Counted from the stretch's first letter, positions 7,887 to 16,548 are shown. The stretch is 64,000 nucleotides of DNA from an uncultured Bacteroidales bacterium (GCA_947165255.1 CAMUZR010000006.1:1-64000), one strand, 5' to 3'. Translations and numbers: made by a program. The notes: generated from the sequence alone by a model not told the origin.

Positions 7887-8969
7887 TTATATCTTTAAGT
7901 CGTATCCGGTGCTGCGGCCACCTGATTCGGTGCGGACAAGAATGCCTTTTGCAACAAGATCTTGTAGGTCGCGCAAGGCGGTGTCGGGGGAGCATTTGTT
8001 TATCTTCGCCCACTTGGAAGAGGTCAGCTTACCCTCGAAGCCATCCCACAGCATGTTGACCATCTTGGTCTGACGCTCGTTCATGGACACATGACGATGA
8101 CTTTCCCAGAACGTAGCTTTACTCAATGTTCGCTCGATGGTCTCCATAGCCACGTTGATAGCCACACCCATCCTGCCGAGAAACCACATTAGCCACTCGG
8201 TGATATTGAGCGTTCCTTTCTGCGTATGCTCCAAGATGTCATAATACTCTTTTCGGGCTAACGCAATTTGCGTGGACATGCTGTAGAAGCGATAGGGTGT
8301 GGCATCGGATTTTGCCAATAGCATATCGGTGATGGTACGTGCCAAGCGTCCGTTGCCATCGCTGAATGGGTGTATGCTGACAAACCATAGGTGCGCCACG
8401 GCAGCTTTTAGCACGGGGTCAATGTCTGATGTGTTTATCCATTGCAGCAGTTCCGACATCATTTGAGGCACGTCCTTGCCAGCAGGAGCCTCATAATGCA
8501 CCTTCTCTTTGCCAAATTGTCCCGATACCACCTGCATCTCCCCTTGCCGCCAGTCGCCCACCGTGATATGGGCCAACCGGTTGGGATTTGGAAACAATGC
8601 ACTATGCCAACGGAACAGCCGCTCCTGCGTCAAAGGATCGTCATAATGATGCACTGCATCGAACATCACATCCACTACACCCTCAATGTAACGGTCGGAC
8701 GAAGGAACACCGACACGCTCGATGCCCAGCTGCCAAGCCACCGACGAACGTACATCGCCGGCATTTAGGGTGATGCCCTCTATCTCCGACGACTTGATGA
8801 TATCAGAAGTCATGGCATTCAACACCACAGGACTTTTTACATCGAAGCCAAGCATGTCTGCCATACCCAAAAGTCGCCCTTGCTGATGCCTTACTTGCAC
8901 CAACATTTCGCTGATTTTCTGCTCGTCCCACCGAAATTTCGGCCAGTCCTTATGTTCCCATAAATACAT
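7887..8969 (-). CDS. Fic family protein with DUF4172 N-terminus and C-terminal winged helix
   Basis: The start chosen is MYLWEHKDWPKFRW at 8969. The N-terminal DUF4172 region (1-90) contains SSEIEG, the [S/T]xxxE[G/N] inhibitory motif that marks an autoinhibited (class II) Fic protein. The catalytic loop HPFSDGNGRLAR near residue 197 is intact, so AMP or another nucleotide could be transferred to a target hydroxyl. The last 60 residues (GKLTSSKWAKINKCSPDTALRDL region) look like a winged helix, suggesting DNA binding. Three copies of a TTATTCTCCGCA-like box flank its promoter, which fits self-repression. A terminator lies downstream at 7783-7816. Confidence 0.85.
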   Translation of the reverse strand: MYLWEHKDWPKFRWDEQKISEMLVQVRHQQGRLLGMADMLGFDVKSPVVLNAMTSDIIKSSEIEGITLNAGDVRSSVAWQLGIERVGVPSSDRYIEGVVDVMFDAVHHYDDPLTQERLFRWHSALFPNPNRLAHITVGDWRQGEMQVVSGQFGKEKVHYEAPAGKDVPQMMSELLQWINTSDIDPVLKAAVAHLWFVSIHPFSDGNGRLARTITDMLLAKSDATPYRFYSMSTQIALARKEYYDILEHTQKGTLNITEWLMWFLGRMGVAINVAMETIERTLSKATFWESHRHVSMNERQTKMVNMLWDGFEGKLTSSKWAKINKCSPDTALRDLQDLVAKGILVRTESGGRSTGYDLKI

Positions 8970-8984
8970 ATTCACCTGTTTTTG

Positions 8985-9047
8985 TGCGGATAATAAGGCC
9001 GTTATTCTCCGCAAATTATGCGGCAAATATACAACTTATTCTCCGCA
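8985..9047 (-). promoter_or_regulatory. fic promoter with repeated operator-like boxes
   Basis: TTATTCTCCGCA occurs at 9002-9013 and 9036-9047, and an inverted near-copy TGCGGATAATAA at 8985-8996. The minus-strand -7 box TATATTTG (9031-9024) lies between the two direct copies, so a protein bound to them would cover the promoter. Confidence 0.6.
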
Positions 9048-9054
9048 TTCTAAT

Positions 9055-9086
9055 AAAAAAGAGGTGTAACCATGCGATTACACCTC
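9055..9086 (-). terminator. terminator downstream of the dnaK-tail remnant
   Basis: GAGGTGTAA (9061-9069) and TTACACCTC (9078-9086) form a perfect 9-bp stem. Six A at 9055-9060 give the T-run on the minus strand. It sits right behind the dnaK 3' remnant, as if it were that gene's original terminator. Confidence 0.8.
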
Positions 9087-9106
9087 ATTTTGAATATAGT
9101 GAGTTT

Positions 9107-9235
9107 TCACTTCACTTCCTCGTAGTCAAGTTGTTGGGGTTGTTGCTTTGGTTGGAACCTGCGTTGTCACCGGGGTTGCCGCCCATGTTGTTGGGGTCGA
9201 AGCGGGCATTGGGATTGGCATTGGCATCACCATCT
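9107..9235 (-). pseudogene. remnant of a second dnaK 3' end
   Basis: Read on the minus strand this stretch encodes the Gly/Asn/Pro-rich tail of DnaK. A segment reading [12 protein letters not shown] is followed, after a frame change, by DYEEVK and a stop at 9107. The 51 nt 9168-9218 differ from the intact dnaK (9973-10023) at only three positions, while the terminal codons differ synonymously (GAG GAA GTG AAG TGA against GAA GAA GTC AAA TAA). It therefore looks like a diverged allele, not a fresh copy. Nothing upstream of about 9235 matches; the YoeB toxin gene begins there. Confidence 0.8.
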
Positions 9236-9259
9236 TGCTACTCTCATACATTGTGGGCA

Positions 9260-9538
9260 TTACTTATTCTCATAGTGCCCATAGGCCGAAATGACATCTA
9301 CATGCACCTCGGTGTCGAAGATTTCATAAATGAGGCGGTGCTTCTGCGTAATACGGCGGCTCCATTGTCCTGCACGGTCGCCCGTTAATTGCTCTGGCTT
9401 TCCTGTGCCAGTACGTGGATGGTCCATCAGCTCATTTACAAGCTTAACCACCTTTTTATAAGCGTTCGGCTCATCGCGTTTCAACTTTGCAATATCCACT
9501 TTTGCACGAGGAGAGAAAATAATGTCGTACATCTTCAA
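9260..9538 (-). CDS. yoeB: YoeB/Txe-type mRNA interferase toxin
   Basis: The 92-residue protein matches the YoeB family along its length. It has the FSPRAKVDIAKLKRDEPN opening, GTGKPEQLTGDRAGQWSRRI in the middle and the C-terminal SAYGHYENK with the His-Tyr that YoeB uses in ribosome-dependent mRNA cleavage. YoeB proteins are normally 84-90 residues, so this is full length. Its start overlaps the antitoxin stop by 4 nt (9535-9538). The pair is inserted between intact dnaK and a dnaK 3' remnant. Confidence 0.9.
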   Translation of the reverse strand: MKMYDIIFSPRAKVDIAKLKRDEPNAYKKVVKLVNELMDHPRTGTGKPEQLTGDRAGQWSRRITQKHRLIYEIFDTEVHVDVISAYGHYENK

Positions 9539-9786
9539 AGCGAATTAAGCCAGTTGTTCATGTCTTCGCGATTTGTGAAACGAATTCCTTCTCCGCGCCG
9601 TATCTGTTCCCGCCCCTCATCAACACGGGCAAAAAACTCCTCTTCAGTCATGAGGGTCGAGTCTTTCTCTTTTGCAAGTTTCTTGGCATAGCGTGTAAGA
9701 CGACGCATTAGAGCATCGTTGTCTGCTATGGCTCCTATACTCTGCCATAACTCCGTGTTCATCGTAACTTGCTGTGCAGTTGTCAT
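9535..9786 (-). CDS. antitoxin partner of YoeB
   Basis: I choose MTTAQQVTMNTELWQ (9786) as start: an AAAGGA motif precedes it and the longer frame runs into the dnaK terminator. The 83-residue protein has a helical N-terminus, a basic stretch RRLTRYAKKLAKEK and an acidic-aromatic C-terminal tail (FTNREDMNNWLNSL), as expected for an antitoxin whose tail covers the toxin. It is not an obvious YefM/Phd fold, so the antitoxin family is unassigned. It overlaps the toxin by ATGA. Confidence 0.75.
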   Translation of the reverse strand: MTTAQQVTMNTELWQSIGAIADNDALMRRLTRYAKKLAKEKDSTLMTEEEFFARVDEGREQIRRGEGIRFTNREDMNNWLNSL

Positions 9787-9847
9787 AATCAATTCCTTTC
9801 TTCTTTTGATTGTATAACGCAGAATACTTGATAATATTGCCTTGGCA

Positions 9848-9882
9848 ATAAAAAAGAGTGTGCCTCTCTGAGACACACTCTC
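9848..9882 (-). terminator. dnaK terminator
   Basis: AGAGTGTG (9855-9862) pairs with CACACTCT (9874-9881). The A-run at 9850-9855 supplies the minus-strand T-run. It lies 20 nt beyond the dnaK stop. Confidence 0.85.
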
Positions 9883-9901
9883 TGTTTATCATTCTACGGA
9901 A

Positions 9902-11839
9902 TTATTTGACTTCTTCGTAGTCGACGTCGGTGACGTTGTCGTTGGGGTTGCCACCTTGCTGGCCGGCGTTGGCACCGGGGTTGCCGCCCATGTTGTTGGG
10001 GTCGAAGCCGGCACCGGGATTGGCACCGCCGGCCTGCTGCTGGGCTTTGTACATGTCCTCGCTGGCGGCCTGCCATGCGGCGTTGATTTTCTCCATGGCT
10101 TGGTCAATCTGCTGGACGTTGCGGGCGCTGTGGGCGGCCTTCAGCTCGGTGAGGGCGGCCTCGATGGCGCTCTTCTTGTCGGCGGGAATCTTGTCGCCAT
10201 ATTCCTTCAGGTTCTTCTCGCTCTGGAAGATCATGCCGTCGGCATTGTTGATCTTCTCAATCTCTTCCTTGGCCTTCTTGTCAGCGTCGGCGTTGGCCTC
10301 GGCCTCAGCCTTCATGCGCTTAATTTCTTCTTCCGAAAGACCCGAAGAGGCCTCGATGCGGATGTTCTGACTCTTGCCGGTAGCCTTGTCGAGGGCGCTG
10401 ACATTGAGAATGCCGTTGGCATCGATGTCGAAGGTAACCTCAATCTGGGGTACTCCACGGGGTGCTGGCGGGATGCCTGCCAGGTGGAAGCGGCCGATGG
10501 TCTTGTTCTGATTGGCCATAGGACGCTCGCCCTGTAGCACGTGGATTTCCACTTCAGGCTGGTTGTCGGCAGCGGTGCTGAAAACCTGGCTCTTCTTGGT
10601 GGGGATGGTAGTGTTGGCATCAATCAGCTTGGTCATGACACCGCCGAGGGTCTCAATGCCAAGGCTCAGAGGAGTGACGTCAAGCAGCAGCACGTCCTTC
10701 ACCTCGCCGGTAAGCACACCGCCCTGGATGGCAGCGCCTACAGCCACAACCTCATCGGGGTTGACACCCTTGCTGGGCACCTTGCCGAAGAACTTCTCCA
10801 CCACCTGCTGAATAGCGGGGATACGGGTGGAGCCACCCACGAGGATAACCTCGTCAATGTCGCTGTTGCTGAGGCCGGCATCTTGCATGGCCTTGCGGCA
10901 GGGTTCGAGGGTAGACTGAATCAGGTCGTCGCAGAGCTGCTCAAACTTGGCACGGGTGAGGGTCTTCACCAAGTGCTGCGGTACGCCGTCGGCCACGGTG
11001 ATATAGGGCAGGTTGATTTCGGTCTGCTGGCTGCTGGAAAGCTCGCATTTTGCCTTCTCGGCGGCCTCTTTCAAACGTTGCATGGCCATGGGGTCCTTGC
11101 GGAGGTCCATATTCTTGTCGCGCTGGAACTCGTCGGCCAGCCAGTCGATAATCTTGCGGTCGAAGTCGTCGCCGCCCAAGTGGGTGTTACCGTTGGTGCT
11201 CTTCACCTCGAAGACACCGTCGCCAAGGTTCAAGATAGAAATATCGAATGTACCGCCGCCAAGGTCGAAGACGGCCACGTTCATGTCCTTATTTTTCTTG
11301 TCCAAACCGTAGGCCAGAGCAGCGGCCGTGGGCTCGTTGACGATACGGCGTACCTTCAGACCTGCAATTTCGCCAGCCTCTTTCGTGGCCTGGCGCTGCG
11401 AGTCGTTAAAGTAAGCGGGGACGGTGATGACGGCCTCGGTGACCTCAGAACCCAAGTAGTCCTCAGCGGTCTTCTTCATCTTCTGAAGGATGATGGCGCT
11501 GATTTCCTGCGGAGTGTAAAGGCGGCCGTTAATTTCGACGCGGGGGGTGTTGTTGTCGCCCTTAACCACCTTGTAGGGGACAGCGGCAATTTCTTTCTGC
11601 ACCTGGTCGAAATTCTCGCCCATAAAACGCTTGATGCTGTAAACGGTGTTGTGGGGGTTGGTGATAGCCTGACGCTTGGCGGGGTCGCCCACCTTGCGGT
11701 CGCCATTCTCAATAAAGCCCACCACCGAAGGAGTGGTGCGGTTGCCCTCGCTGTTAGCAATAACAACAGGCTCGTTACCTTCCATGACTGCTACACAACT
11801 GTTAGTTGTTCCTAAGTCGATTCCAATGATTTTTCCCAT
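9902..11839 (-). CDS. dnaK: chaperone DnaK (Hsp70)
   Basis: This is a complete 645-residue Hsp70. The ATPase domain starts [21 protein letters not shown] and includes phosphate loops [13 protein letters not shown] and [12 protein letters not shown]. The hydrophobic linker [15 protein letters not shown] near 390 leads to the substrate-binding domain, the helical lid, and a disordered Gly/Asn/Pro tail ending DVDYEEVK, the usual co-chaperone-contacting end. It folds client proteins with DnaJ and GrpE, neither of which is in the window. No CIRCE element is seen upstream. The tail is the part duplicated at 9107-9235. Confidence 0.98.
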   Translation of the reverse strand: MGKIIGIDLGTTNSCVAVMEGNEPVVIANSEGNRTTPSVVGFIENGDRKVGDPAKRQAITNPHNTVYSIKRFMGENFDQVQKEIAAVPYKVVKGDNNTPRVEINGRLYTPQEISAIILQKMKKTAEDYLGSEVTEAVITVPAYFNDSQRQATKEAGEIAGLKVRRIVNEPTAAALAYGLDKKNKDMNVAVFDLGGGTFDISILNLGDGVFEVKSTNGNTHLGGDDFDRKIIDWLADEFQRDKNMDLRKDPMAMQRLKEAAEKAKCELSSSQQTEINLPYITVADGVPQHLVKTLTRAKFEQLCDDLIQSTLEPCRKAMQDAGLSNSDIDEVILVGGSTRIPAIQQVVEKFFGKVPSKGVNPDEVVAVGAAIQGGVLTGEVKDVLLLDVTPLSLGIETLGGVMTKLIDANTTIPTKKSQVFSTAADNQPEVEIHVLQGERPMANQNKTIGRFHLAGIPPAPRGVPQIEVTFDIDANGILNVSALDKATGKSQNIRIEASSGLSEEEIKRMKAEAEANADADKKAKEEIEKINNADGMIFQSEKNLKEYGDKIPADKKSAIEAALTELKAAHSARNVQQIDQAMEKINAAWQAASEDMYKAQQQAGGANPGAGFDPNNMGGNPGANAGQQGGNPNDNVTDVDYEEVK

Positions 11840-11918
11840 AATATTCTATTTTTATTTTATTCAACAATTATTTAATTTTTTCTTGTCAGCCCAATGACCG
11901 ACAGCCACTATTTATCAA

Positions 11919-11952
11919 CAATCGTGCCATCCCGTCCGAGGTGGCACGATTG
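11919..11952. other. perfect inverted repeat between dnaK and the ATPase gene
   Basis: CAATCGTGCCA (11919-11929) and TGGCACGATTG (11942-11952) form an 11-bp stem with a 12-nt loop. There is no T-run on either side. It could stop the ATPase transcript (minus strand, gene end 11976) or act as a protein-binding site upstream of dnaK. Confidence 0.5.
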
Positions 11953-11975
11953 CTGACAATATGGCAGTCCTCTCC

Positions 11976-13442
11976 TTAAAGCCCCATTTCGTCCTTAGTA
12001 CGGAAGAGGGTGTTGCGGCCGACAATGTAGGCATAGCAGGCTGTGGGCATAAAATGTAGGTTTCCCCAGCCCAGACTTATCAGCCCCCTTTTGGTCAGCG
12101 TTGTCACTAAGGCTTGTGTCAGACCATTGGTTTCCATGAAACTGCGCAGCGATTTCAACTCGTTCGGATTGTCATAGAAACGGTCTGTCCATTTCAGCTC
12201 CACGGCCCAGTCGGGACGTTGCCGTGCCGGGTTCACGCCCACTATGTCCACTTCACCCATGGCCTTGCGCCCTTCGCGCCAGCTGGCATACCCAATATTG
12301 GCATCCAGTCGTGGCATCCATTGGGCAAAAACTGCCGTCTCTGCCATGGTGCCAATCTCGTCGTCCTGCATTGTGATGGGCAGAAATAGGGCGCAACGCA
12401 GCGATGGGTTGGTCAGATATAGTTTGAAATAGTGATCTCGCTGGTATCGTTTTGCCGTATTGTCCATGCGGTTAATCTTTTTCAATAGAAAGGCGGCCTC
12501 GAAGTATTCCAAATACTTTCGCAACGTCTCTTTCTTCACTCCCGTGTTCTGCGCAAGGCTTTCGTAGCTGAACTCCCCACCAGAATGGAAGGCAATCATG
12601 GCAAAGAAAGAGTTCAACTCCTGCACGTCGCTGATGCCATAAAGGCTGGGCAGGTCCCGTAGCAACACTTTGTCAATGATGTCGTGGCGGATGTACTGCC
12701 CAGGGTCGTTCTGCAACTCTTTGTTGAACGCCACCTCGGGGTAGCCTCCATAGTTTATGTAGTCTAAAAAAACCTCGTTCAGCCGCTCAGGATCTTTGGG
12801 TTCGAAAGAGTGCACAATGTTCCCATTCCAGGTCAGTTGGCTCTCGCGCAAGAGCTCTTCGCAATGGCGCAGGCGCACGTATTCATAAAATGTCAGCGGA
12901 GGCAGGCTGAAATCGGTAAATCGTCCTGCACCGCTCTCGATACTGCTCTTTTTCAATGCTGCCGCAGCGCTACCCGATGCAACAAAACGCACATTGGGAT
13001 AGGCGTCGACCAAGGTTTTCATGCTCACCTCCCAATGTTTCAGGTACTGCACCTCGTCAAAAAAGACATAGTACTGCTCCTCTGGAGTGTAGGCTTTCCC
13101 GCTCGATACGAATGCCGCATTCATTAACTCCTCTAACAGGATGCCATTGTAAATTGGCGTGTCTACCGAAATGTAAATGATATTCTTGGGCTCAATTCCT
13201 TCAGCATCTATTAGGCGCTGAATGGTGTGGTACAGCATGACCGTCTTGCCTACACGGCGTGGTCCCATCAGAATGATGGAGCGATGCACTCGCAAGTTCT
13301 TCACCAGGCCAAAGAAAATATCCATGTACGAGCGGGCTTCCATTGCCTTGTAGTCAGCTCTGATGGAAGCATTTTTCCACCACGGATTGTCTAATATGAG
13401 TCTTTTTATTGCTAGTTTTTCAGCTGATTCCGATAGAAACAT
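11976..13442 (-). CDS. AAA-type ATP-binding protein with DUF4143
   Basis: The 488-residue protein has an AAA_14 module with Walker A GPRRVGKT near residue 60, Walker B YYVFFDEVQYL near 122-132 and an ASGSAA sensor near 155. A winged-helix-like section (QNTGVKKETLRKYLEYFEAAFLLKK) and a DUF4143 C-terminus of PD-(D/E)XK flavour (GEVDIVGVN then DWAVELKW) follow. Such proteins are numerous in Bacteroidetes and Archaea; their job is not settled. The DxxxxELK signature suggests a nuclease-like fold. A -7 box and two related palindromes lie upstream. Confidence 0.85.
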   Translation of the reverse strand: MFLSESAEKLAIKRLILDNPWWKNASIRADYKAMEARSYMDIFFGLVKNLRVHRSIILMGPRRVGKTVMLYHTIQRLIDAEGIEPKNIIYISVDTPIYNGILLEELMNAAFVSSGKAYTPEEQYYVFFDEVQYLKHWEVSMKTLVDAYPNVRFVASGSAAAALKKSSIESGAGRFTDFSLPPLTFYEYVRLRHCEELLRESQLTWNGNIVHSFEPKDPERLNEVFLDYINYGGYPEVAFNKELQNDPGQYIRHDIIDKVLLRDLPSLYGISDVQELNSFFAMIAFHSGGEFSYESLAQNTGVKKETLRKYLEYFEAAFLLKKINRMDNTAKRYQRDHYFKLYLTNPSLRCALFLPITMQDDEIGTMAETAVFAQWMPRLDANIGYASWREGRKAMGEVDIVGVNPARQRPDWAVELKWTDRFYDNPNELKSLRSFMETNGLTQALVTTLTKRGLISLGWGNLHFMPTACYAYIVGRNTLFRTKDEMGL

Positions 13443-13470
13443 AGTGCTTTTTCCTTATTATTTCACCCTG

Positions 13471-13478
13471 CAAAGATA
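13471..13478 (-). promoter_or_regulatory. -7 box before the DUF4143 ATPase gene
   Basis: The minus strand reads TATCTTTG here, about 30 nt upstream of the start codon at 13442. No -33 TTTG at normal spacing is seen. The palindrome at 13489-13520 covers the place where a -33 box would be. Confidence 0.55.
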
Positions 13479-13488
13479 CGACTTTTTG

Positions 13489-13520
13489 CAAAATAAGCAT
13501 TTTTTTTCATGCTTATTTTG
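13489..13520. repeat. palindrome A: CAAAATAAGCAT-N8-ATGCTTATTTTG
   Basis: This is a perfect 12-bp inverted repeat with an 8-nt T-rich spacer. It overlaps the upstream part of the ATPase promoter. Its core, AAGCAT-N8-ATGCTT, recurs at 13623-13656 with the same spacer length. Confidence 0.75.
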
Positions 13521-13622
13521 TATTTAACAATTTATTTTGGCTAGAAATTGCCCTGTTTTTCTTGTCTATAAAATTAAATTGCAGTTATAAGTAATTGTCA
13601 AATAATATATTATGTGCCATTT

Positions 13623-13656
13623 GCAAATTAAGCATGTTTCAATATGCTTAATTTGC
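13623..13656. repeat. palindrome B: GCAAATTAAGCAT-N8-ATGCTTAATTTGC
   Basis: This is a perfect 13-bp inverted repeat with an 8-nt spacer, sharing its core and spacer length with palindrome A about 135 nt away. The gap 13443-13731 otherwise holds no gene. Confidence 0.75.
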
Positions 13657-13731
13657 ATTTTGGATTGGTTTTAACATTATGAGTCGGCTTATTTCATTCT
13701 GTGGCGCGGTGCGGGCATTCCATTATTACAC

Positions 13732-13768
13732 AAAACAAACCCCTGGCCAGGTGCCAAGGGTTTGTTTT
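13732..13768. terminator. bidirectional terminator after the alpha/beta hydrolase
   Basis: AAAACAAACCC (13732-13742) pairs with GGGTTTGTTTT (13758-13768). The U-rich end reads on either strand. On the minus strand it lies about 30 nt beyond the hydrolase stop. Confidence 0.75.
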
Positions 13769-13795
13769 GATTGGTGACAATTGGGGCGGCGGGGA

Positions 13796-14914
13796 CTACT
13801 TGAGGTTGGCGCGGAAGAAAGCCTCCAGCTTGTCGTAGGGAATCTTGCCGTTCAAATCGTCGTAGAGGTCGGTGTGGACGGCGCCGGGAATTATCATAAT
13901 CTCCTTGTTTCCAATGGTCATGCTCTTGCCTTTGGGGTTGGTGCCGGTCATTTTTTCGAAAGCCCCCTCGCTGAAGTAGCGGCTGTGGGCCTTCTCGCCG
14001 TGGATAAGGAGCACGGGAGTCTCAATTTCGTCGGCAAAGCAGAGCAGGGGCTGGTTGAGGAATGACTGGGTGCCAATCAGGTTCCAGCCGTCGGTGGAGT
14101 TACCGCTGCGGGGGTGATAGCCGCGCTGGGTCTTGTAATAGTCGTGATAGTCCTTGACGAAGAAGGGGGCGTCCTCGGGCAGCGGGTCCACCACGCCGCC
14201 GACGCGGCCATAGTCGCCCGTGCGGGCAATCTTGGTACGTGCCTCGGCCAAGGCTTTGCGCTGCTCCATGCGGGCTTCGCGGCTGTCGGTCGAGCCGAAG
14301 TAGCCTTCCTTGGCCACGCGGCTCATGTCGTACATGGTGCTGGCCACGGTGGCCTTGATGCGGGGGTCGATGGCGGCCGCATTGATGGCCATGCCGCCGA
14401 ACCCACAGATGCCGATGATGCCGATGCGCTCGGGGTCGACATTGTCGAGAGTGGTGAGGAAGTCAACGGCGGCCAGGAAGTCCTCGGTATTGATGTCGGG
14501 GCTGGCCGTGCGGCGGGGCTCGCCGGCGCTCTCACCCGTATAGGAGGGGTCGAAAGCGACTGTGAGGAAGCCACGTTCGGCCATGTGCTGGGCATAGAGG
14601 CCGCTGCTCTGTTCCTTCACGGCGCCAAAGGGGCCGCTCACGGCCAGTGCCGCCAACTTGCCGGTGGCATCCTTGGGGGTGTAGAGGTCGGCTGCCAGCG
14701 TAATGCCGTAGCGGTTCTTAAATGTAACCTTGCGGTGGTCCACCTTGTCGCTTTTTGGGAAAACCTTGTCCCATTCCTGAGTCAGCGTAAGCTCCTGACC
14801 CGTTGTCTCCTGAGAATTTTTCATAGAATCTGTGTCTTTGTTTTGGCTGGCGCCGCCGCAGGCCATAAGGGCCAAACTGAACGCCACAATGGTGAATAAA
14901 TGTGTGTGTTTCAT
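13796..14914 (-). CDS. exported alpha/beta hydrolase lipoprotein with cysteine nucleophile
   Basis: The 372-residue product begins with a lipoprotein signal peptide (lipobox LMAC, Cys 19). The alpha/beta-hydrolase core has the oxyanion strand AVSGPFGAVKEQ, the nucleophile elbow IGICGFGG (Cys in place of Ser, as in dienelactone hydrolases), an acidic residue near LIHGEKAHS and the catalytic His in IPGAVHTDLYD. It would hydrolyse a small ester or lactone in the periplasm or outer membrane; the substrate is unknown. The gene stands alone with its own -7 box and terminator. Confidence 0.8.
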   Translation of the reverse strand: MKHTHLFTIVAFSLALMACGGASQNKDTDSMKNSQETTGQELTLTQEWDKVFPKSDKVDHRKVTFKNRYGITLAADLYTPKDATGKLAALAVSGPFGAVKEQSSGLYAQHMAERGFLTVAFDPSYTGESAGEPRRTASPDINTEDFLAAVDFLTTLDNVDPERIGIIGICGFGGMAINAAAIDPRIKATVASTMYDMSRVAKEGYFGSTDSREARMEQRKALAEARTKIARTGDYGRVGGVVDPLPEDAPFFVKDYHDYYKTQRGYHPRSGNSTDGWNLIGTQSFLNQPLLCFADEIETPVLLIHGEKAHSRYFSEGAFEKMTGTNPKGKSMTIGNKEIMIIPGAVHTDLYDDLNGKIPYDKLEAFFRANLK

Positions 14915-14936
14915 GTTTCGTCAGAATTTCAGGATG

Positions 14937-14944
14937 CAAAGATA
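14937..14944 (-). promoter_or_regulatory. -7 box of the hydrolase gene
   Basis: The minus strand reads TATCTTTGC. The expected transcription start is about 15 nt before the ATG, giving a very short leader. Confidence 0.55.
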
Positions 14945-15246
14945 GCACTTTTTTTTCAAATATAAAGAAAGTAACCGAAATTCACCGCATAAAAATGGCC
15001 GTGGCCGCCAGGGAACTCCCGACGATGGAGCCCAGAAAACCTTCGCTCGATGCGCTAGAGGATGTCTGCCGATGCTTTGTCGTTCTTTGTTCGCTAGAAT
15101 CAAAGAACGACATGAAGAACGATAGAGGATGTAAAGAAGAGCGAGCGGGGGAGGGGCGAAGGGAGTGTGGGCCGCCGGGCGAGCAGGACGTGGAAAATGA
15201 TGAGGCCTGGACAATATAATGGCGGTGGCTGCGTTATGGATGCATT
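14945..15246. other. intergenic region upstream of murF
   Basis: No gene is credible here. A perfect inverted repeat TCGTTCTTTG (15080-15089) with CAAAGAACGA (15101-15110) has an 11-nt loop and no T-run. Downstream of it is a purine-rich stretch (15113-15180). I see no -7 box for murF. Confidence 0.4.
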
Positions 15247-16548
15247 ATGAACGTAGAACAGATTTATCAAGTATATTTGCAGACGCGGACTGTCACCACC
15301 GACAGCCGCAACATTACGCCCGGATGTCTTTTCTTTGCTTTCAAGGGCGAGAAGTTCGACGGCAATGCCTTTGCCCCGCAGGCGCTGGCGCAGGGGGCTG
15401 CCCTGTGCGTTATAAGCGACGGACGCTACCGTGTGGACGACCGCTGCGTGGTGGTGCCGGACGTGCTGGCCACACTGCAGGCCCTGGCCAAACACCATCG
15501 GCAGCAGATGGCTGTGCCCGTAATAGGCATCACGGGCACCAACGGCAAGACCACCACCAAGGAGCTGGTGAACGCCGTGCTCAGCCGCCGCTACCGTACC
15601 CACGCCACCCAGGGCAACCACAACAATCACCTGGGGGTTCCGCTGACGCTGCTGGCCACTCCCGCCAATGCCGAGGTGGCCATCGTGGAGATGGGGGCCA
15701 ACCATCCGGGCGAGATTGCCTTCCTCTGCGGCATTGCCGACCCCGATTTCGGCCTTATCACCAATGTGGGCAGAGCCCATCTGGAGGGTTTTGGCTCGTT
15801 CGAAGGAGTCGTCCGCACCAAGACCGAGCTTTACCGCCACCTGGCTGCCAAGGGCGGGAAGGCCTTTGTGAATGCCAATAACGAGATTTTGGTGCGCGAG
15901 GCTGCCGCCTGCCACTTAGAGACGATAGGCTACGGCGACTGCGAGGCCGCACAGGTGCGCGGCCACTTGGTGGGCTCGGACCCCTATATGAAATTCTACA
16001 TGGAGGACGGCGACAATGTCTACAGTATCCAGTCGCAGCTGCTGGGCAACTACAATTTCGACAACGCCATGGCCGCCGCTGCGGTGGGTCGTTTCTTTAG
16101 GGTGGACTACTGGGACATAAAGGAGGCCATAGAGGAGTACGTGCCTTCCAACAACCGCTCGCAGTATAAGGACACTGGCCACAACGTGCTTATCCTGGAT
16201 TGCTACAATGCCAATCCGTCGAGCATGGGGGTGGCGCTGGACAATTTTGAGTCGTTGCAGCGCAGTGGCAAAGTGGCCATGCTGGGCGGCATGAGGGAGC
16301 TGGGCGCCGAGAGCCGTGCCGAGCACGAGAAGATAGTGGCCCGGCTGACCGCCCGCACCGACATGAAGGCTGTGCTGGTGGGGGCCGAGTTCGAGTTTGC
16401 CCAGCAGAAGGGCTCAGACCGTTTGCTGTGGTTTGCCGATGTGCAGGCGGCGGTGAAATACTTCGAGCAAAATCCGCTCAGCGGCAGCACCATATTGCTG
16501 AAAGGCTCCAACGGCACCCGCATGTGGGAGCTGGAAAAGGTGTTGTGA
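15247..16548 (+). CDS. murF: UDP-N-acetylmuramoyl-tripeptide--D-alanyl-D-alanine ligase
   Basis: MurF adds D-Ala-D-Ala to UDP-MurNAc-tripeptide in the cytoplasm, finishing the peptidoglycan precursor. The 433-residue protein shows the N-terminal Mur ligase domain (TDSRNITPGCLFFAFKGEKFDGN), the ATP loop GITGTNGKTTTKE near 97-110, the middle-domain signature NNHLGVPLTLL and EMGANHPGEI, and the C-terminal NPSSMGVALDNF. The length is normal. It is not clustered with other mur genes, as is common in Bacteroidetes. It converges on the LRR lipoprotein gene with a 35-nt gap. Confidence 0.95.
   Translation: MNVEQIYQVYLQTRTVTTDSRNITPGCLFFAFKGEKFDGNAFAPQALAQGAALCVISDGRYRVDDRCVVVPDVLATLQALAKHHRQQMAVPVIGITGTNGKTTTKELVNAVLSRRYRTHATQGNHNNHLGVPLTLLATPANAEVAIVEMGANHPGEIAFLCGIADPDFGLITNVGRAHLEGFGSFEGVVRTKTELYRHLAAKGGKAFVNANNEILVREAAACHLETIGYGDCEAAQVRGHLVGSDPYMKFYMEDGDNVYSIQSQLLGNYNFDNAMAAAAVGRFFRVDYWDIKEAIEEYVPSNNRSQYKDTGHNVLILDCYNANPSSMGVALDNFESLQRSGKVAMLGGMRELGAESRAEHEKIVARLTARTDMKAVLVGAEFEFAQQKGSDRLLWFADVQAAVKYFEQNPLSGSTILLKGSNGTRMWELEKVL

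Noticed and set aside
10541..11815. 424-codon open frame antisense to dnaK
   Set aside because: It is the mirror of highly biased dnaK codons; the dnaK reading is certain and the antisense protein has no recognisable motif.
11840..11918. CIRCE or HrcA site upstream of dnaK
   Set aside because: No TTAGCACTC-N9-GAGTGCTAA-like dyad is present. The nearby inverted repeat at 11919-11952 has a different sequence.
15100..15915. 271-codon minus-strand frame overlapping the murF start
   Set aside because: It is antisense to murF and its upstream gap; the protein is low-complexity and lacks any domain.
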